From assembly GCF_014643375.1 (NCBI RefSeq), contig NZ_BMJJ01000016.1, positions 33,362 to 97,361 of the forward strand: 64,000 bases of DNA, given 5' to 3'. The notes under the pieces are model-generated. The model ran no database searches and had not been told where the DNA came from. It saw nothing but the letters and a program-made list of their open reading frames with translations. The translations under genes were made by a program, and so were the position numbers. Source of the stretch: Aureimonas glaciei. GTDB lineage: Bacteria > Pseudomonadota > Alphaproteobacteria > Rhizobiales > Rhizobiaceae. Numbering within the stretch: position 1 is the stretch's first letter; every line of letters begins with the position of its first letter. Positions 19,134 through 27,778 of this stretch are shown one piece after another.

Positions 19134-19971
19134 GGAGCGTCCCCATAGGCGAGCTTCCCTTGGGAATCGTTGGCTGATTCAATCTCTCTCGCGAGGGAGG
19201 TTGCGATGCGTCGTCACGAATTGAGCGATGAGGAGTGGTCAATCATTGCACGGCTTCTGCCGAACAACAGCCGCGGGGTCGCCCGCGTCGACGATCGTCG
19301 GGTGATCAACGGGATCCTCTGGCGGTTCCGGACCGGATCGTCCTGGCGGGATGTTCCCGAGCGGTACGGGCCGCGAACGACGCTCTACAACCGCTTCAGC
19401 CGGTGGCGGGGCGCCGGTGTTTGGGACCGCCTGCTGGAAGGCGTATCAAAGGCCTATGACGGCGGCATCGTTATGATCGACAGTTCCTGCGTCCGCGTCC
19501 ACCAGCACGGTGCCGGCGCTAAAAAGGGGGCTCTGCCGATCCTTGCATGGGACGCTCCCGTGGCGGCCTGACGACAAAGATCCATGCCCTCGTCGATGCC
19601 GAGGGCCGTCCGTTGCGGATCGAACTCACGGCCGGACAAGACGGCGACGCGCCGATCGCAACCAGATTGCTCGAAGCGGTGGTGTCGGGCACCACCGTAC
19701 TTGCCGACAAGGCCTACGACACCGACGGCATCCGTGCCTTTCTCACCGACCGCGGTGCCTGGCCCAACATCCCACCGCGCTCGACACGCAAAGCCACCTT
19801 CAGCTTTTCACGCTGGGTCTACCGGCAACGCAACCTGATCGAGCGCTTCTTCTATCGCCTCAAGCAGATGCGAGGAATTGCAACCCGTTACGATCGACGC
19901 GCCGATAACTTTCTCGCTGCTATCAAGCTCGCAGCCGTCCGTATCTGGATCAACGCGAAATGAGTCCGCTC
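19134..19971 (+). mobile_element. IS5-family insertion sequence (IS427-like), apparently complete
   Basis: About 838 bp with one frameshifted transposase. Imperfect terminal inverted repeats are visible: the left end GGAGCGTCCCCAT and the right end, read inward, GAGCGGACTCAT. Both ends are flanked by CTAG (19130-19133 and 19972-19975), matching the YTAR-type target of IS5 elements. It sits between the relaxase and coupling-protein genes and breaks neither reading frame. The exact outer base of each repeat is uncertain by one or two bases. Confidence 0.85.
19206..19963 (+). CDS. IS5-family transposase made by -1 frameshift (OrfA/OrfB)
   Basis: DDE transposase split over two frames. OrfA starts at ATG 19206 after GGGAGG (MRRHELSDEEWSIIARLLP) and contains GILWRFRTGSSWRDVPERYG and the first Asp in MIDSSCVRVHQ. 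The frame closes at 19571. OrfB in the -1 frame reads MGRSRGGLTTKIHALVDAEG, then LADKAYDTDGIRAF with the second Asp and RNLIERFFYRLKQMR with the Glu. The junction has the in-frame slippery heptamer A-AAG-GGG at 19523-19529; slipping back one base there yields AKKG followed by SADPCMGRSRGG, which is how unsplit relatives read. Programmed frameshifting is therefore more likely than decay. Confidence 0.85.
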
Positions 19972-20100
19972 CTAGTGGCCGCCGGTCATCTTTCACCAAG
20001 CTTACTGGGCTAATCATCGCTGAACCCCAGGCGTCGGCAATTGCCGTCGACCCGCATTTCGGGCGTGATTGGGATGAACGCTGCAAGGGGTCCTTCGAAG

Positions 20101-21789
20101 ATGATCCGGTTTTTGATGATCGGCATTCCGCTCCTCGTCGGCTTCATGGCGATCGGTTTACCGTTTTGCGAGGCAGTCGTGCATGGTTTCGACACCGACG
20201 CCTGGCCGCCCGAGACGGTGCTTCCGACGACATGGTTCGCGCATTTCGTCGGCTCGAACGTCCTCGAGATCTCGCGCACCTTCCATCGGTTGGCGACCTC
20301 GACCCATCCCGCCTTTGCAAATGGCGGCGCTTGGGTGTTCTGGTCCCTTCTTCCGGCTTGGCTGGTTGTCGCCGTCCTCCTAGCCAGCCCGAAGATCGAC
20401 CGTCCATGGCGGGATCCGGCGACGATTTTCGGCGGCGCCCGCTTTGCCAATCCGGCCGAGATCGCCGGCATGAAGAATGGCATCGAGATCGGTCACGCCG
20501 ATGATCCCGACCAGATCGTCCGTGTTGAAGTCGAAGGCAATCTCCTCTCGATCGCGCCGCCGCGGAGCGGTAAGACATCCGGGCTCATCATCAACAACCT
20601 TTTGGCGCAGGATGACAACCTGTCCTGGAACGGATCTGCTATCGTGATCGATCCGAAGGGCGAGGTCTACAAAGCGGTTCGCAAACGCCGCGCTCATTTC
20701 GGGCGAGAGATCTTCGTGCTGGATATGCGCCAGGGCAGCAAAAAGTCTTCGCAATGGAATCCGCTTGCTTCGGCTGACACTAATGACGTCTTGGGTCTTA
20801 TGCGGGTCGCGCGGGCGTTGATACCCGAGATGTCCGGCGAAAGCCTCTACTTCCGGGAACGTGCGGTCTCGCTGCTCGCCGGAGTCATCGCCGCTGCCGT
20901 TCACGAAGCCAAAACGGAGGGGCGCAGGGCATCTCCCGCTGACGTCGAGCGTCTTCTCAACGACGAAGAGGCGACGCTGGCTCTCGTGGCAGGACAAGAC
21001 GTTCCTCTCCTGCGTTCGCTTGCTCGGGACCTAACACTTGACGAGCGCATTCGCGGCTCGATCATCTCCACCGCCAAGCTGGGGACGCAGTGGCTACTTG
21101 ACCCTTACTTGCGAGCACTGACCGAGGAATCGACATTGAACCTCGAGGCGGTCGCGCGTGGTCAGGCCGACCTCTTTGTCATCGTGCCGACCGAGCACTT
21201 CGAGACCATCTCACCCGTGCTGCGATGGCTGTTGTCCGACCTCTTCACCGCGGTCCGGCGCCTGCGAAAGCCAGACGATCGCCGGATCCTCCTCCTCATC
21301 GACGAAGCGGCAAGCTTGGGAGGTTTTTCTCAGCTGCCGGTGGCGCTCGGCGAATTGCCCGGGCTTGGACTGTCCATCTGGACATTTTGGCAAAGCCGTT
21401 CGCAAATCGTGAAAGCTTATGGCGAGGCCGGCGCAGATCTGTTTGGGACAACGGCGGAGTTTTCGACGTTCTCTGATGTCGGAGGACTGGACACCGGTTC
21501 GCCTGAGTTCTTTTCCAAGCTCCTCGGCGATATCACCGTCGATGTTCCGGGAACGAGCGAGCAAAAGGCGGAGGGGAAATCGAGCTTCACGAGCAGCACA
21601 GGCAAACAGGCAACGCGGCTCGTTCCTCCCGGCGATATGAGCCAGTTCACAGACGACCGATTGATTCTCATTCCCAATAGTCGTCGTTATGCACGTCGAC
21701 CCGTCTGCTTGGACAAGATCCGATACTTCGAGGAGTCGAGGTTCAAGGGCCTTGCAACGTTCATCAAGCCTGCCGGGCGAAAAGGATGA
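20101..21789 (+). CDS. Type IV coupling protein (VirD4/TraG family)
   Basis: Inner-membrane ATPase that links a relaxase-DNA complex to a type IV secretion channel. Two N-terminal helices are MIRFLMIGIPLLVGFMAIGL and AWVFWSLLPAWLVVAVLLAS. Walker A is APPRSGKTSGLI and Walker B RRILLLIDEAASLGG; IVIDPKGEVYKAVRKRR and SQWNPLA are family features. From ATG 20101 it has 562 residues, slightly short for TraG. Alternative starts at 20074 (ATG) or 20041 (TTG) would lengthen it; 20101 was preferred for AAGGGG ten bases upstream and for placing the first helix at the N-terminus. It forms the mobilisation module with the relaxase. Confidence 0.9.
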   Translation: MIRFLMIGIPLLVGFMAIGLPFCEAVVHGFDTDAWPPETVLPTTWFAHFVGSNVLEISRTFHRLATSTHPAFANGGAWVFWSLLPAWLVVAVLLASPKIDRPWRDPATIFGGARFANPAEIAGMKNGIEIGHADDPDQIVRVEVEGNLLSIAPPRSGKTSGLIINNLLAQDDNLSWNGSAIVIDPKGEVYKAVRKRRAHFGREIFVLDMRQGSKKSSQWNPLASADTNDVLGLMRVARALIPEMSGESLYFRERAVSLLAGVIAAAVHEAKTEGRRASPADVERLLNDEEATLALVAGQDVPLLRSLARDLTLDERIRGSIISTAKLGTQWLLDPYLRALTEESTLNLEAVARGQADLFVIVPTEHFETISPVLRWLLSDLFTAVRRLRKPDDRRILLLIDEAASLGGFSQLPVALGELPGLGLSIWTFWQSRSQIVKAYGEAGADLFGTTAEFSTFSDVGGLDTGSPEFFSKLLGDITVDVPGTSEQKAEGKSSFTSSTGKQATRLVPPGDMSQFTDDRLILIPNSRRYARRPVCLDKIRYFEESRFKGLATFIKPAGRKG

Positions 21790-21813
21790 TCAACATGCAA
21801 TAGGACGCGCTTA

Positions 21814-22404
21814 CTATCGAAGGACGAACAACTCGGTTCGGTAACCCTGGCTTGCGACCCAATACCGTCCTTCGATCATTCCCGGCCGACTAGCCGCTTG
21901 GTCCTGGATGACGACGGTTCCTTCAGGCAACAAGATAAGTCTTGTTGAACCATCGCTCAGCCGGACATAGTAGGATGTCGAAGACGGGAGCTTGAAGAAG
22001 CGCTCCGGCGTGCGGAGAACGGCCAGGACCAGTGCCGTGCCCAAGACCACGACAGCAATCCCGGTCGTCCAGATCCCGAAAGATGGACGACGGCGACGGG
22101 ATCCCCTGACGAGGCCCAGCCGGGTTTTGATGGCACCGGTCTTCGACTGACGGCGGCCTGTCCGGTCCGCGATCCAATGGCGCAGATCGGCAGCGTCCGC
22201 CTTGGTCAGGTCGGCATCGGGTCCAAGGCGCGCAAGCCGACCGATCGGCATTTGCTTGAGCAGCGCAAGCTTCTTCGCGCTGACAGCAGCCAAGCTCGCC
22301 TCCGCTAGGGCCGCCGTCTTCTTCGCTTCGTCGACACGCGAGCCGACGTTGTCGCCGTTTCGTTCCAGTGGTCGGGCAACTGGCTGAGGCGGTTGGTCGG
22401 TCAT
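21814..22404 (-). CDS. Single-pass membrane protein of the mobilisation module, unknown
   Basis: Bitopic protein of 196 residues, not recognised. The N-terminal half is cytosolic-looking, with an Ala/Lys-rich helix (KKTAALAEASLAAVSAKKLA) and a basic stretch. A single hydrophobic helix follows (FGIWTTGIAVVVLGTALVLA), then a C-terminal domain with YYVRLSDGSTRLILLPEGTV and RYWVASQGYRTELF that may fold outside the membrane. It lies 11 bp downstream of the ParA-like gene. A TTG at 22431 could add nine residues but overlaps that gene and lacks a ribosome site. The position suggests a role in transfer or partition of the mobile element. Confidence 0.65.
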   Translation of the reverse strand: MTDQPPQPVARPLERNGDNVGSRVDEAKKTAALAEASLAAVSAKKLALLKQMPIGRLARLGPDADLTKADAADLRHWIADRTGRRQSKTGAIKTRLGLVRGSRRRRPSFGIWTTGIAVVVLGTALVLAVLRTPERFFKLPSSTSYYVRLSDGSTRLILLPEGTVVIQDQAASRPGMIEGRYWVASQGYRTELFVLR

Positions 22405-22414
22405 GAATGCCGGA

Positions 22415-23140
22415 TCACGCTTCTCCGACAAGCCAGCTTGCCGGGCGGCGTGCGGCTTCCATCGCAGCCGCTCGCAGCCGGGTCAAATCACGCCGGATCC
22501 GCGAACCGGCAGCAACGCCATGCGCCTCGTTCAGTCGCGCGGAGTCCAGGTTCGGGATCGACGCAAGACCACCGATCTGGAGCAGCCGGACAGCCTCGTC
22601 TTCCATAACATGTTCGTCGAGGGCGCTCGTCGGCGCTCCATCGGCGATCTTCTTCAGGTCGGCAGCGTTGACTGGGCCTTGCAGGCGGTTCTCCAGCAAG
22701 AAGCGCGTCGCGCCGGCGTCTTTGGCGATCTTCATGATGCGAGGCGCCTCTGCCATCGCACCCGGTTCCGCCGTGACGATCACGAGAACGCCGAGTTCAA
22801 CGTTTCGCTCGGCGAAGTCCTCGGTCATGCCCGACAAGACCGTAAGAAGCGATCTGGCTGTGTTCGCACCGACATCGACGATGGTCGGCACCGTTGCTGT
22901 CCACATCGCGTTGATGACGCCATCGAATTCTGCTCGCGCCGCCTTGCCGCCGGACCTTTCGATATCGATGCGCTCAGCCCTCATGGAAAAGAACATAACG
23001 CGATCTTCGAGCTCGACCAAGCGTCGTGTCGAATCGACTTCGATGATCGGTGCGGCAGGCACAGCTTCGGCAAGGGCTCGGACGAGCAGACTTTTCCCGA
23101 CGCCACCCTTGTCCTGTCCGACGATCAGAACTCGAACCAT
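22415..23140 (-). CDS. ParA/MinD-like P-loop ATPase
   Basis: Deviant-Walker ATPase of 241 residues. The P-loop is DKGGVGKSLLVRALAEA with the signature Lys of the ParA/MinD family. The switch-like IVDVGANTARSLL replaces the usual D-x-P block. No N-terminal DNA-binding domain is present, so it resembles the small ParA-like proteins encoded near relaxase and coupling-protein genes in alphaproteobacterial elements. Roles could be DNA partition or placing the transfer machinery. It starts four bases after the preceding stop and forms a three-gene minus-strand operon. Confidence 0.85.
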   Translation of the reverse strand: MVRVLIVGQDKGGVGKSLLVRALAEAVPAAPIIEVDSTRRLVELEDRVMFFSMRAERIDIERSGGKAARAEFDGVINAMWTATVPTIVDVGANTARSLLTVLSGMTEDFAERNVELGVLVIVTAEPGAMAEAPRIMKIAKDAGATRFLLENRLQGPVNAADLKKIADGAPTSALDEHVMEDEAVRLLQIGGLASIPNLDSARLNEAHGVAAGSRIRRDLTRLRAAAMEAARRPASWLVGEA

Positions 23141-23144
23141 CTAT

Positions 23145-23651
23145 TCATTCCTTTTGATCTGGTTTCATATAGTCCCGCCGGAGCCTTTCGAGCGCTTCAC
23201 GCCGGATCGCTTCTTCGTCGTCCAGTTCGCCGGCCTGTGGCGTAGCATCCTGCGGCTTAACGGTAAGTTCAGGGGCCAGCGAAATGCTTGGCCGGCGTGC
23301 CGGGACCCGCACGTGAAGAGGGAGGTCCGACCGTTCAAGCCGGGCCGCTGACTTCTTCACATTCGCAATATTGGACTGCTCGATCTGAGTGACGATCGCC
23401 GTGAGACGCGAACGGGTGATCGGCTTCATCGTCTCGCCAGACCCTTCCGTTACACCCTGCTGTCCAAGAGCCGCGGCAATTTCGGCCCAAGCGACACCTT
23501 CGGCCCGAAGCGCATGGATCGTTGGGAGGGCAGTTCTCACCAGAGAGAAGGCGCTTGGCATTTTTGCCACGTCTCGCTTGTCACGTCCCCGCTTGGCATC
23601 GCGGGTGAGGCGTTTTAAATCGATCGATGACGGAGTTGGAGGAGCAGGCAT
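23145..23651 (-). CDS. Small basic protein with putative helix-turn-helix, unknown
   Basis: Protein of 168 residues, first gene of the ParA-like operon. The N-terminus is rich in Lys/Arg (LKRLTRDAKRGRDKRDVAK). The central segment ALRAEGVAWAEIAAALGQQG followed by KPITRSRLTAIVTQIEQ reads like a helix-turn-helix that could bind DNA. The C-terminal third is Pro/Glu-rich with ELDDEEAIRREALERLRRDY, a likely short coiled coil. It could be the DNA-binding partner of the ATPase (ParB- or MobC-like role), acting on the CTAG-rich repeat just upstream. That function is an inference. Confidence 0.7.
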   Translation of the reverse strand: MPAPPTPSSIDLKRLTRDAKRGRDKRDVAKMPSAFSLVRTALPTIHALRAEGVAWAEIAAALGQQGVTEGSGETMKPITRSRLTAIVTQIEQSNIANVKKSAARLERSDLPLHVRVPARRPSISLAPELTVKPQDATPQAGELDDEEAIRREALERLRRDYMKPDQKE

Positions 23652-23716
23652 TGACGTTTGTCACCGCGACGCTGACAGCAGCAAACCGCGACCATAGCTG
23701 ACGCCGACAACGTTGA

Positions 23717-23761
23717 CTAGGACGAGCTAGCTTGGCTAGGAGCTAGCTAGGCTCGTACTAG
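23717..23761. repeat. Cluster of six CTAG sites with nested inverted repeats
   Basis: In 45 bp the tetramer CTAG occurs at 23717, 23727, 23736, 23743, 23747 and 23758. The outer part is a dyad: CTAG-GACGAG-CTAGC on the left against GCTAG-CTAGG-CTCGTA-CTAG on the right. It lies 66 bp upstream of the small basic protein gene. CTAG is usually rare in proteobacterial DNA, so such density suggests a functional site: an operator, a parS-like centromere or part of oriT. Confidence 0.65.
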
Positions 23762-23913
23762 GAAATTTTGGGTATCACACCATACGCACTGAAGCTGCAA
23801 ATCATCAATGACCGGTCGTTGCGATTTCCTAACGGCGTGGTGATCGGACCGAGATCATGCGGGGCGAGGCTGTTGCAAACGCGGCTCACGCCAAGGGTGC
23901 TCGTTCCGAGCGC

Positions 23914-24312
23914 ATGATTGGGGCAGACCGAGCGAGCATGCGCTACGAGGGCACGCGTTCCGACGATGGGTTGCTCCGAGCGCGGTTGAAGCAGTTGGCG
24001 GGCAAACGCTGGCGCGTCGCCTACAGGCGGCTGCACGTCCTGCTAAAGCGGGAGTGCCATGCCGTCAGTCGTAAGCGCTTCCAGCGACTTTACCGAAAGG
24101 AAAAGCTGACCGTCCGCGGGCGCGGCGGGAGATGGGCACGCGCCGACCGATCGAGGTGCCGGTCCCACCCAACCAACGCTGGAGTCTGGACTTCCTATCC
24201 TGATCGTTCCACGGACGGGCGTCACTTCCGTATTCTGGCGATGGTCGACGACAGCAGCGAAGTCGGCCGCGACGGTCTGGATCGGGAAAAGCCGGCCGAC
24301 AAGCGCGATTAG
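23914..24312 (+). pseudogene. IS3-family transposase OrfB remnant
   Basis: Translation gives MIGADRASMRYEGTRSDDG, then LAGKRWRVAYRRLHVLLKRE and KRFQRLYRKEKLTVRGRGGR, the DNA-binding and pre-catalytic part of IS3-group OrfB. A frameshift follows: the RPIEVPVPPNQRW-like block lies in another frame. The first catalytic region survives only as RHFRILAMVDDSS before the sequence diverges. N-terminal and catalytic C-terminal parts are gone. The next 235 bp show no recognisable gene. Confidence 0.75.
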
Positions 24313-24547
24313 GTCCTGCTCGCCACCCAAATTGTCTCCGAAGCCTTTGGCGACATCGCGCCGGGTGATCTCAGTGATTGGAGCTACACCGTCTTCGATG
24401 AGGGCAAGACCGATATCCTCTGGGGCGTACTCGTCAAGGTGGACTCTCATGCGGCGGGCGACTGTTACTCGTCGTGCAAGATTGAGTCTGACGCAATGTT
24501 GGTGACGTGATGGTCAGTTCGTGCTTAGCTTCGGTTCCCGATCTTAA

Positions 24548-24970
24548 TCATTTGGCAGGTACAGCCGTTGGTAGCTCGGCGACATTTAAGGTGAGTTCTT
24601 GAAGTTTGGAAGTTCCAAGAAGAGCCAAAAGTACGGAGAAAATTTTAAGGTGCATCGACATCTCAAGCTGAGAAATCTCCTCGTTGCGTGATGTATTCCG
24701 CATATAAGTTATATAATCGTGAAGTCTTTCGGATTGTGAAAGAGAGTTATAGCGCTTGCTTGGTATAAGGCCGACTATGTACTGAAGATTATTGGACTCT
24801 ATCGTGGTTTTAAGTTCGTCTGAATCGCGCGTTTCCGGGGCGTTTAGCCGCTGGAATATCGTAACTAAAGAGCTTATGTTAACGCGCCCATGCGGGCTCG
24901 CCATGAGCTCCTCGGACTTGGCGTTCAAAAGAAATCCTATCGTATCAAATTCGAACTTCTCTTTCGGCAT
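24548..24970 (-). CDS. AT-rich orphan protein, unknown function
   Basis: Protein of 140 residues, not recognised. It begins MPKEKFEFDTIGFLLNAKSE after an AAGG site nine bases upstream. It looks soluble and largely helical, with ISSLVTIFQRLNAPETRDSD, then ERLHDYITYMRNTSRNEEIS and a hydrophobic C-terminal helix MHLKIFSVLLALLGTSKLQE. Base composition is visibly more AT-rich than the flanks, and codons such as ATA, AAT and TTA are common, pointing to recent foreign origin. IS3 remnants lie on both sides. Whether the gene is expressed is unknown. Confidence 0.55.
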   Translation of the reverse strand: MPKEKFEFDTIGFLLNAKSEELMASPHGRVNISSLVTIFQRLNAPETRDSDELKTTIESNNLQYIVGLIPSKRYNSLSQSERLHDYITYMRNTSRNEEISQLEMSMHLKIFSVLLALLGTSKLQELTLNVAELPTAVPAK

Positions 24971-25091
24971 ATTACAACCTTCATACCCATCTTTCTTAGA
25001 CAACATACTAGAAAAGTTAAATTCGTGTGAAACTCATGCTCCTCGTGGCCTTCCGTAGAGTAGGCTTTTGAGCCTCTGGAGGACGCCAGGA

Positions 25092-25262
25092 ATGCCGAGG
25101 AAGAAGCACAAGCCCGAAGAGATCGTCGCTAAGCTGAGGCGGGTAGACGTGATGTTGTCACAGGGCCGCCCGGTGGCGGAGGCGATCCGTGCGATCGGCG
25201 TGACGGCGTTCACGTATTACCTCTATGGACGGCTCTCCCGGCGCAAGCCGGTCTTGAACTGA
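25092..25262 (+). pseudogene. IS3-family OrfA fragment
   Basis: MPRKKHKPEEIVAKLRRVDV and VAEAIRAIGVTAFTYY are the helix-turn-helix N-terminus of IS3-group OrfA, which should run to about 90 residues. The frame leaves the family right after the TYY motif and stops at 57 residues. It lies downstream of the OrfB remnant at 23914, so the two come from separate insertions or from a rearranged one. Confidence 0.75.
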
Positions 25263-25484
25263 TCCGCTTTGGTCTGTCGCAAACACCTATCCGGCGTCAC
25301 CCGGGTCTGGGACGCTCAAATGGCAAATCCGCTCGCGCACGCCTATCCAGCTGGTAGGCCTCAGAGGCCTCGATAATGCTCAGGCTCTTTGCGCGTCGGT
25401 CTGACCTGTGCGTTTCATTTCTCCGTTAGCTCGCAATCACAAGAGCAGACTCTTTAGGCAACGGCGCGGTAAGGCTCGCCTCGT

Positions 25485-25619
25485 TCAAGGCACGGCCCTA
25501 ATGATCCGTGCGTTCTTATTGGCGACAGCAACCGTTGCTCGGTTGAAGCCACGTCGCTCCCGAAGCTCGTTTACCCACTCGTTCAGCGGGTCGGTTCCCG
25601 ACCGCGTCATTCGAAAAAA
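25485..25619 (-). pseudogene. IS110-family transposase C-terminal fragment
   Basis: Minus-strand translation reads NEWVNELRERRGFNRATVAV followed by ANKNARIIRAVP and stop. This is the end of the IS110 C-terminal domain (typically W-x-x-x-L-x-x-R-x-G-x-x-x-A-x-V-A-x-A-N-K-x-A-R-I). Only about 44 codons remain. The 220 bp between this and the preceding IS3 fragment contain nothing I recognise. Confidence 0.6.
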
Positions 25620-25791
25620 CGTTTCATGAATGCATGCGACAGCCAGCTTTCGAGTGGTGTCTCCGGAATTTTCGGCGAGATATCGGCCGGAACGCCGGCA
25701 CTTGAACTCGAGCGAAACCCGAACCTGAAGCGAATCTTATCGCAAGTTGGCCTATTGGCCGCTTTACCCTTTCTCATATCTCAGCACGAGG

Positions 25792-26361
25792 AGTTTTCCA
25801 ACCGAGTTGGCGGCCATCCAGGCCAAGCTCCCGAGGGGCACCGAAATCGAGCTCTGGTGGGCTGACGAAGCCCGCATAGGGCAAAAGAACAAGATCACCC
25901 GCCGCTGGGCCAGGCGTGGCACGAGACTGTGCGCGCCGCACGACCAACGCACCATGTGGGCGTACATCTTCGGCGCCGTCTGCCCGCAGAAGGGCAAAGG
26001 TGCCGGCCTTGTCCTGCCCTACTGCGATACCGGCGCGATGAACCAGCACCTGGCGGAGATCTCAAGGACTGTCGATCCTGGCGCCCATGCCGTGCTGATC
26101 CTCGATCGCGCCGGCTGGCACATGACGCCCAAGCTCGTTGTGCCTGCCAACATCACGCTGCTGTTCCTGCCGCCCCGTGCACCCGATTTGAACCCAGTCT
26201 AGAACGTGTGGCAGTTCATGCGCGACAACTGGCTCTCCAACCGCGTCTTCATCGACTACGACGACATCGTCGCCCACTGTTGCGAGGCCTGGAACAACCT
26301 CGTCGACAAACCCTGGAAAATCATCTCCATCGGCATGAGAGATTGGGCGCATTGGTTCTGA
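25792..26361 (+). pseudogene. IS630-family transposase remnant with stop at the catalytic Glu
   Basis: DDE transposase C-terminal two thirds. It shows TEIELWWADEARIGQKNKIT with the first catalytic Asp and HAVLILDRAGWHMTPKLVVP with the second. The motif normally ending LNPVEN reads LNPV-stop-N, TAG at 26200-26202. Past the stop the frame continues NVWQFMRDNWLSNRVF to RDWAHWF. The N-terminal helix-turn-helix part is absent upstream of 25792. One G-to-T change in a GAG codon explains the stop and removes the third active-site residue. Confidence 0.8.
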
Positions 26362-27061
26362 TCAGCGCTCGTTGGTATAACTTCCGCCCTTCTGGGGCGA
26401 CCGCGCGGTGCCATTTCGCTTGTGACCCAATCACGTCGCCAAATCCCGCTGCCCGCCGGTAGGCAGAGCTAGGGAATAATTTTCGACGCCATTATGGGCC
26501 GAAAACGGACCGGCAGCTTTAGGCTCAACGACGGGTTTAGCTGCCCTAAGGCGCTGAACGCGAAACACCGCGCCAGCTTGCGTCAGCTCGGGGCCGCTGG
26601 TCGACGATTGACTCTGGGATACCCGGGAACCGAGCTGCGGCAGGAGCGTCTCCGCCGAAATCCTGGTTGCGACGAAGGCCCGCAGTACTTCGATGTCCAA
26701 GTCTGCGTTCCGGGTTGCGCAACGCAGCGTATCAGGTGGGATGACTATCACGGGCCCCTCCACGGGGGCAATATCACCACACACAGAGAGGCGACGGATG
26801 GTTCTGACACCCGTGCCTTCCGCATCGCAGAACCGGGAGAGCCTTGGCCTTTTGTACCAGTCGCGTGCCGCATAACGCGGCGTTCATGCCCAGTCGGCGA
26901 TCTTCCTCGCCGTAGAGGTATGCTCCACTGGCCCGATAGGCCGGAGCGCTCCCCAAGTAACGTCGACCAACCATCTGATTTGACGCCACTTGGTGCGGCC
27001 CCTCCGCCCGAGACTTTCGGCTGCCGCGAATATCATTTCACCACGAAGAGGAACCGATCTC
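26362..27061. other. 700-bp stretch with no supportable gene
   Basis: Several open frames cross this stretch but none has family motifs or a credible start. A minus-strand segment at 26665-26703 reads DLDIEVLRAFVAT, which looks like a LysR N-terminus, but the match ends at once. It probably holds scrambled remnants between the IS graveyard and the detoxification genes. Confidence 0.5.
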
Positions 27062-27703
27062 ATGACCAGCGAAACGATACGCAACCCCCACACCGACCAG
27101 CTGCTGTCGCCCGAAAACGCGGCGCTCATCATCATCGACTATCAGCCGATCCAGGTTTCCTCGATCCGATCGATCGCGCGCGACGAACTCGTCTTCAACA
27201 TTACCGGCGTCGCCAAGGCGGCGGTGAATTTCAACCTCCCGATCGTCCATTCGACCGTAAACGTCGCGACCGGCCGCAACAAGCCGCCGATCCAGGAACT
27301 GCAGAACGTCATCGGCCATCTGCCGACCTATGACCGCACCTCGATCAACAGCTGGGAGGACACCGAGTTCAAGGAGGCCGTCAAGGCGCTCGGCCGCCGC
27401 AAGCTCATCATGACCGCGCTCTGGACTGAAGCGTGCCTGACCTTCCCTGCGCTCGACGCGATCCAGGAAGGCTATGAGGTCTATGTGCCGGTAGATGCGG
27501 TCGGCGGCACCTCGGTCGCGGCGCATGAGGCGGCGCTGCGGCGCATCGAGCAGGCGGGCGCGAAGCTGATCAGCCGCGTGCAACTCTATTGCGAACTCCA
27601 GCGCGACTGGGCCCGTGAAGCCACAGTGCCCGGCTTCATGGACGTGTTCGAGAGCTTCGACGGCTTCAACCCGGAGAAGGCCGCGGCCGCGAGCGCAGCC
27701 TGA
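27062..27703 (+). CDS. Isochorismatase-family cysteine hydrolase
   Basis: Cysteine hydrolase of the isochorismatase/YcaC group, 213 residues. The catalytic Asp lies in AALIIIDYQPIQ and the nucleophile Cys in MTALWTEACLTFPALDAIQE, followed by YEVYVPVDAVGGTS. Members hydrolyse isochorismate, nicotinamide, carbamates or similar small amides; the substrate here is not predictable. ATG 27062 is preceded by GAGG; the frame extends to 26990 without a ribosome site. It heads a plus-strand run of detoxification-type genes and is one of few intact ones there. Confidence 0.9.
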   Translation: MTSETIRNPHTDQLLSPENAALIIIDYQPIQVSSIRSIARDELVFNITGVAKAAVNFNLPIVHSTVNVATGRNKPPIQELQNVIGHLPTYDRTSINSWEDTEFKEAVKALGRRKLIMTALWTEACLTFPALDAIQEGYEVYVPVDAVGGTSVAAHEAALRRIEQAGAKLISRVQLYCELQRDWAREATVPGFMDVFESFDGFNPEKAAAASAA

Positions 27704-27778
27704 GCGTAGCCGAACGACTGACATCCGAGGCATGGCGGCAATCACGAAGGCGCCGCCATGCCCCGCAAGGAGGATAGA

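Noticed and set aside
24043..24450. 135-codon minus-strand frame
   Set aside because: Largely antisense to the IS3 OrfB remnant. Its first half (24320-24450) has no motif, and no ribosome site was found.
26665..26703. LysR-like N-terminal 13 residues on minus strand
   Set aside because: The resemblance stops after DLDIEVLRAFVAT; too short to call a pseudogene.
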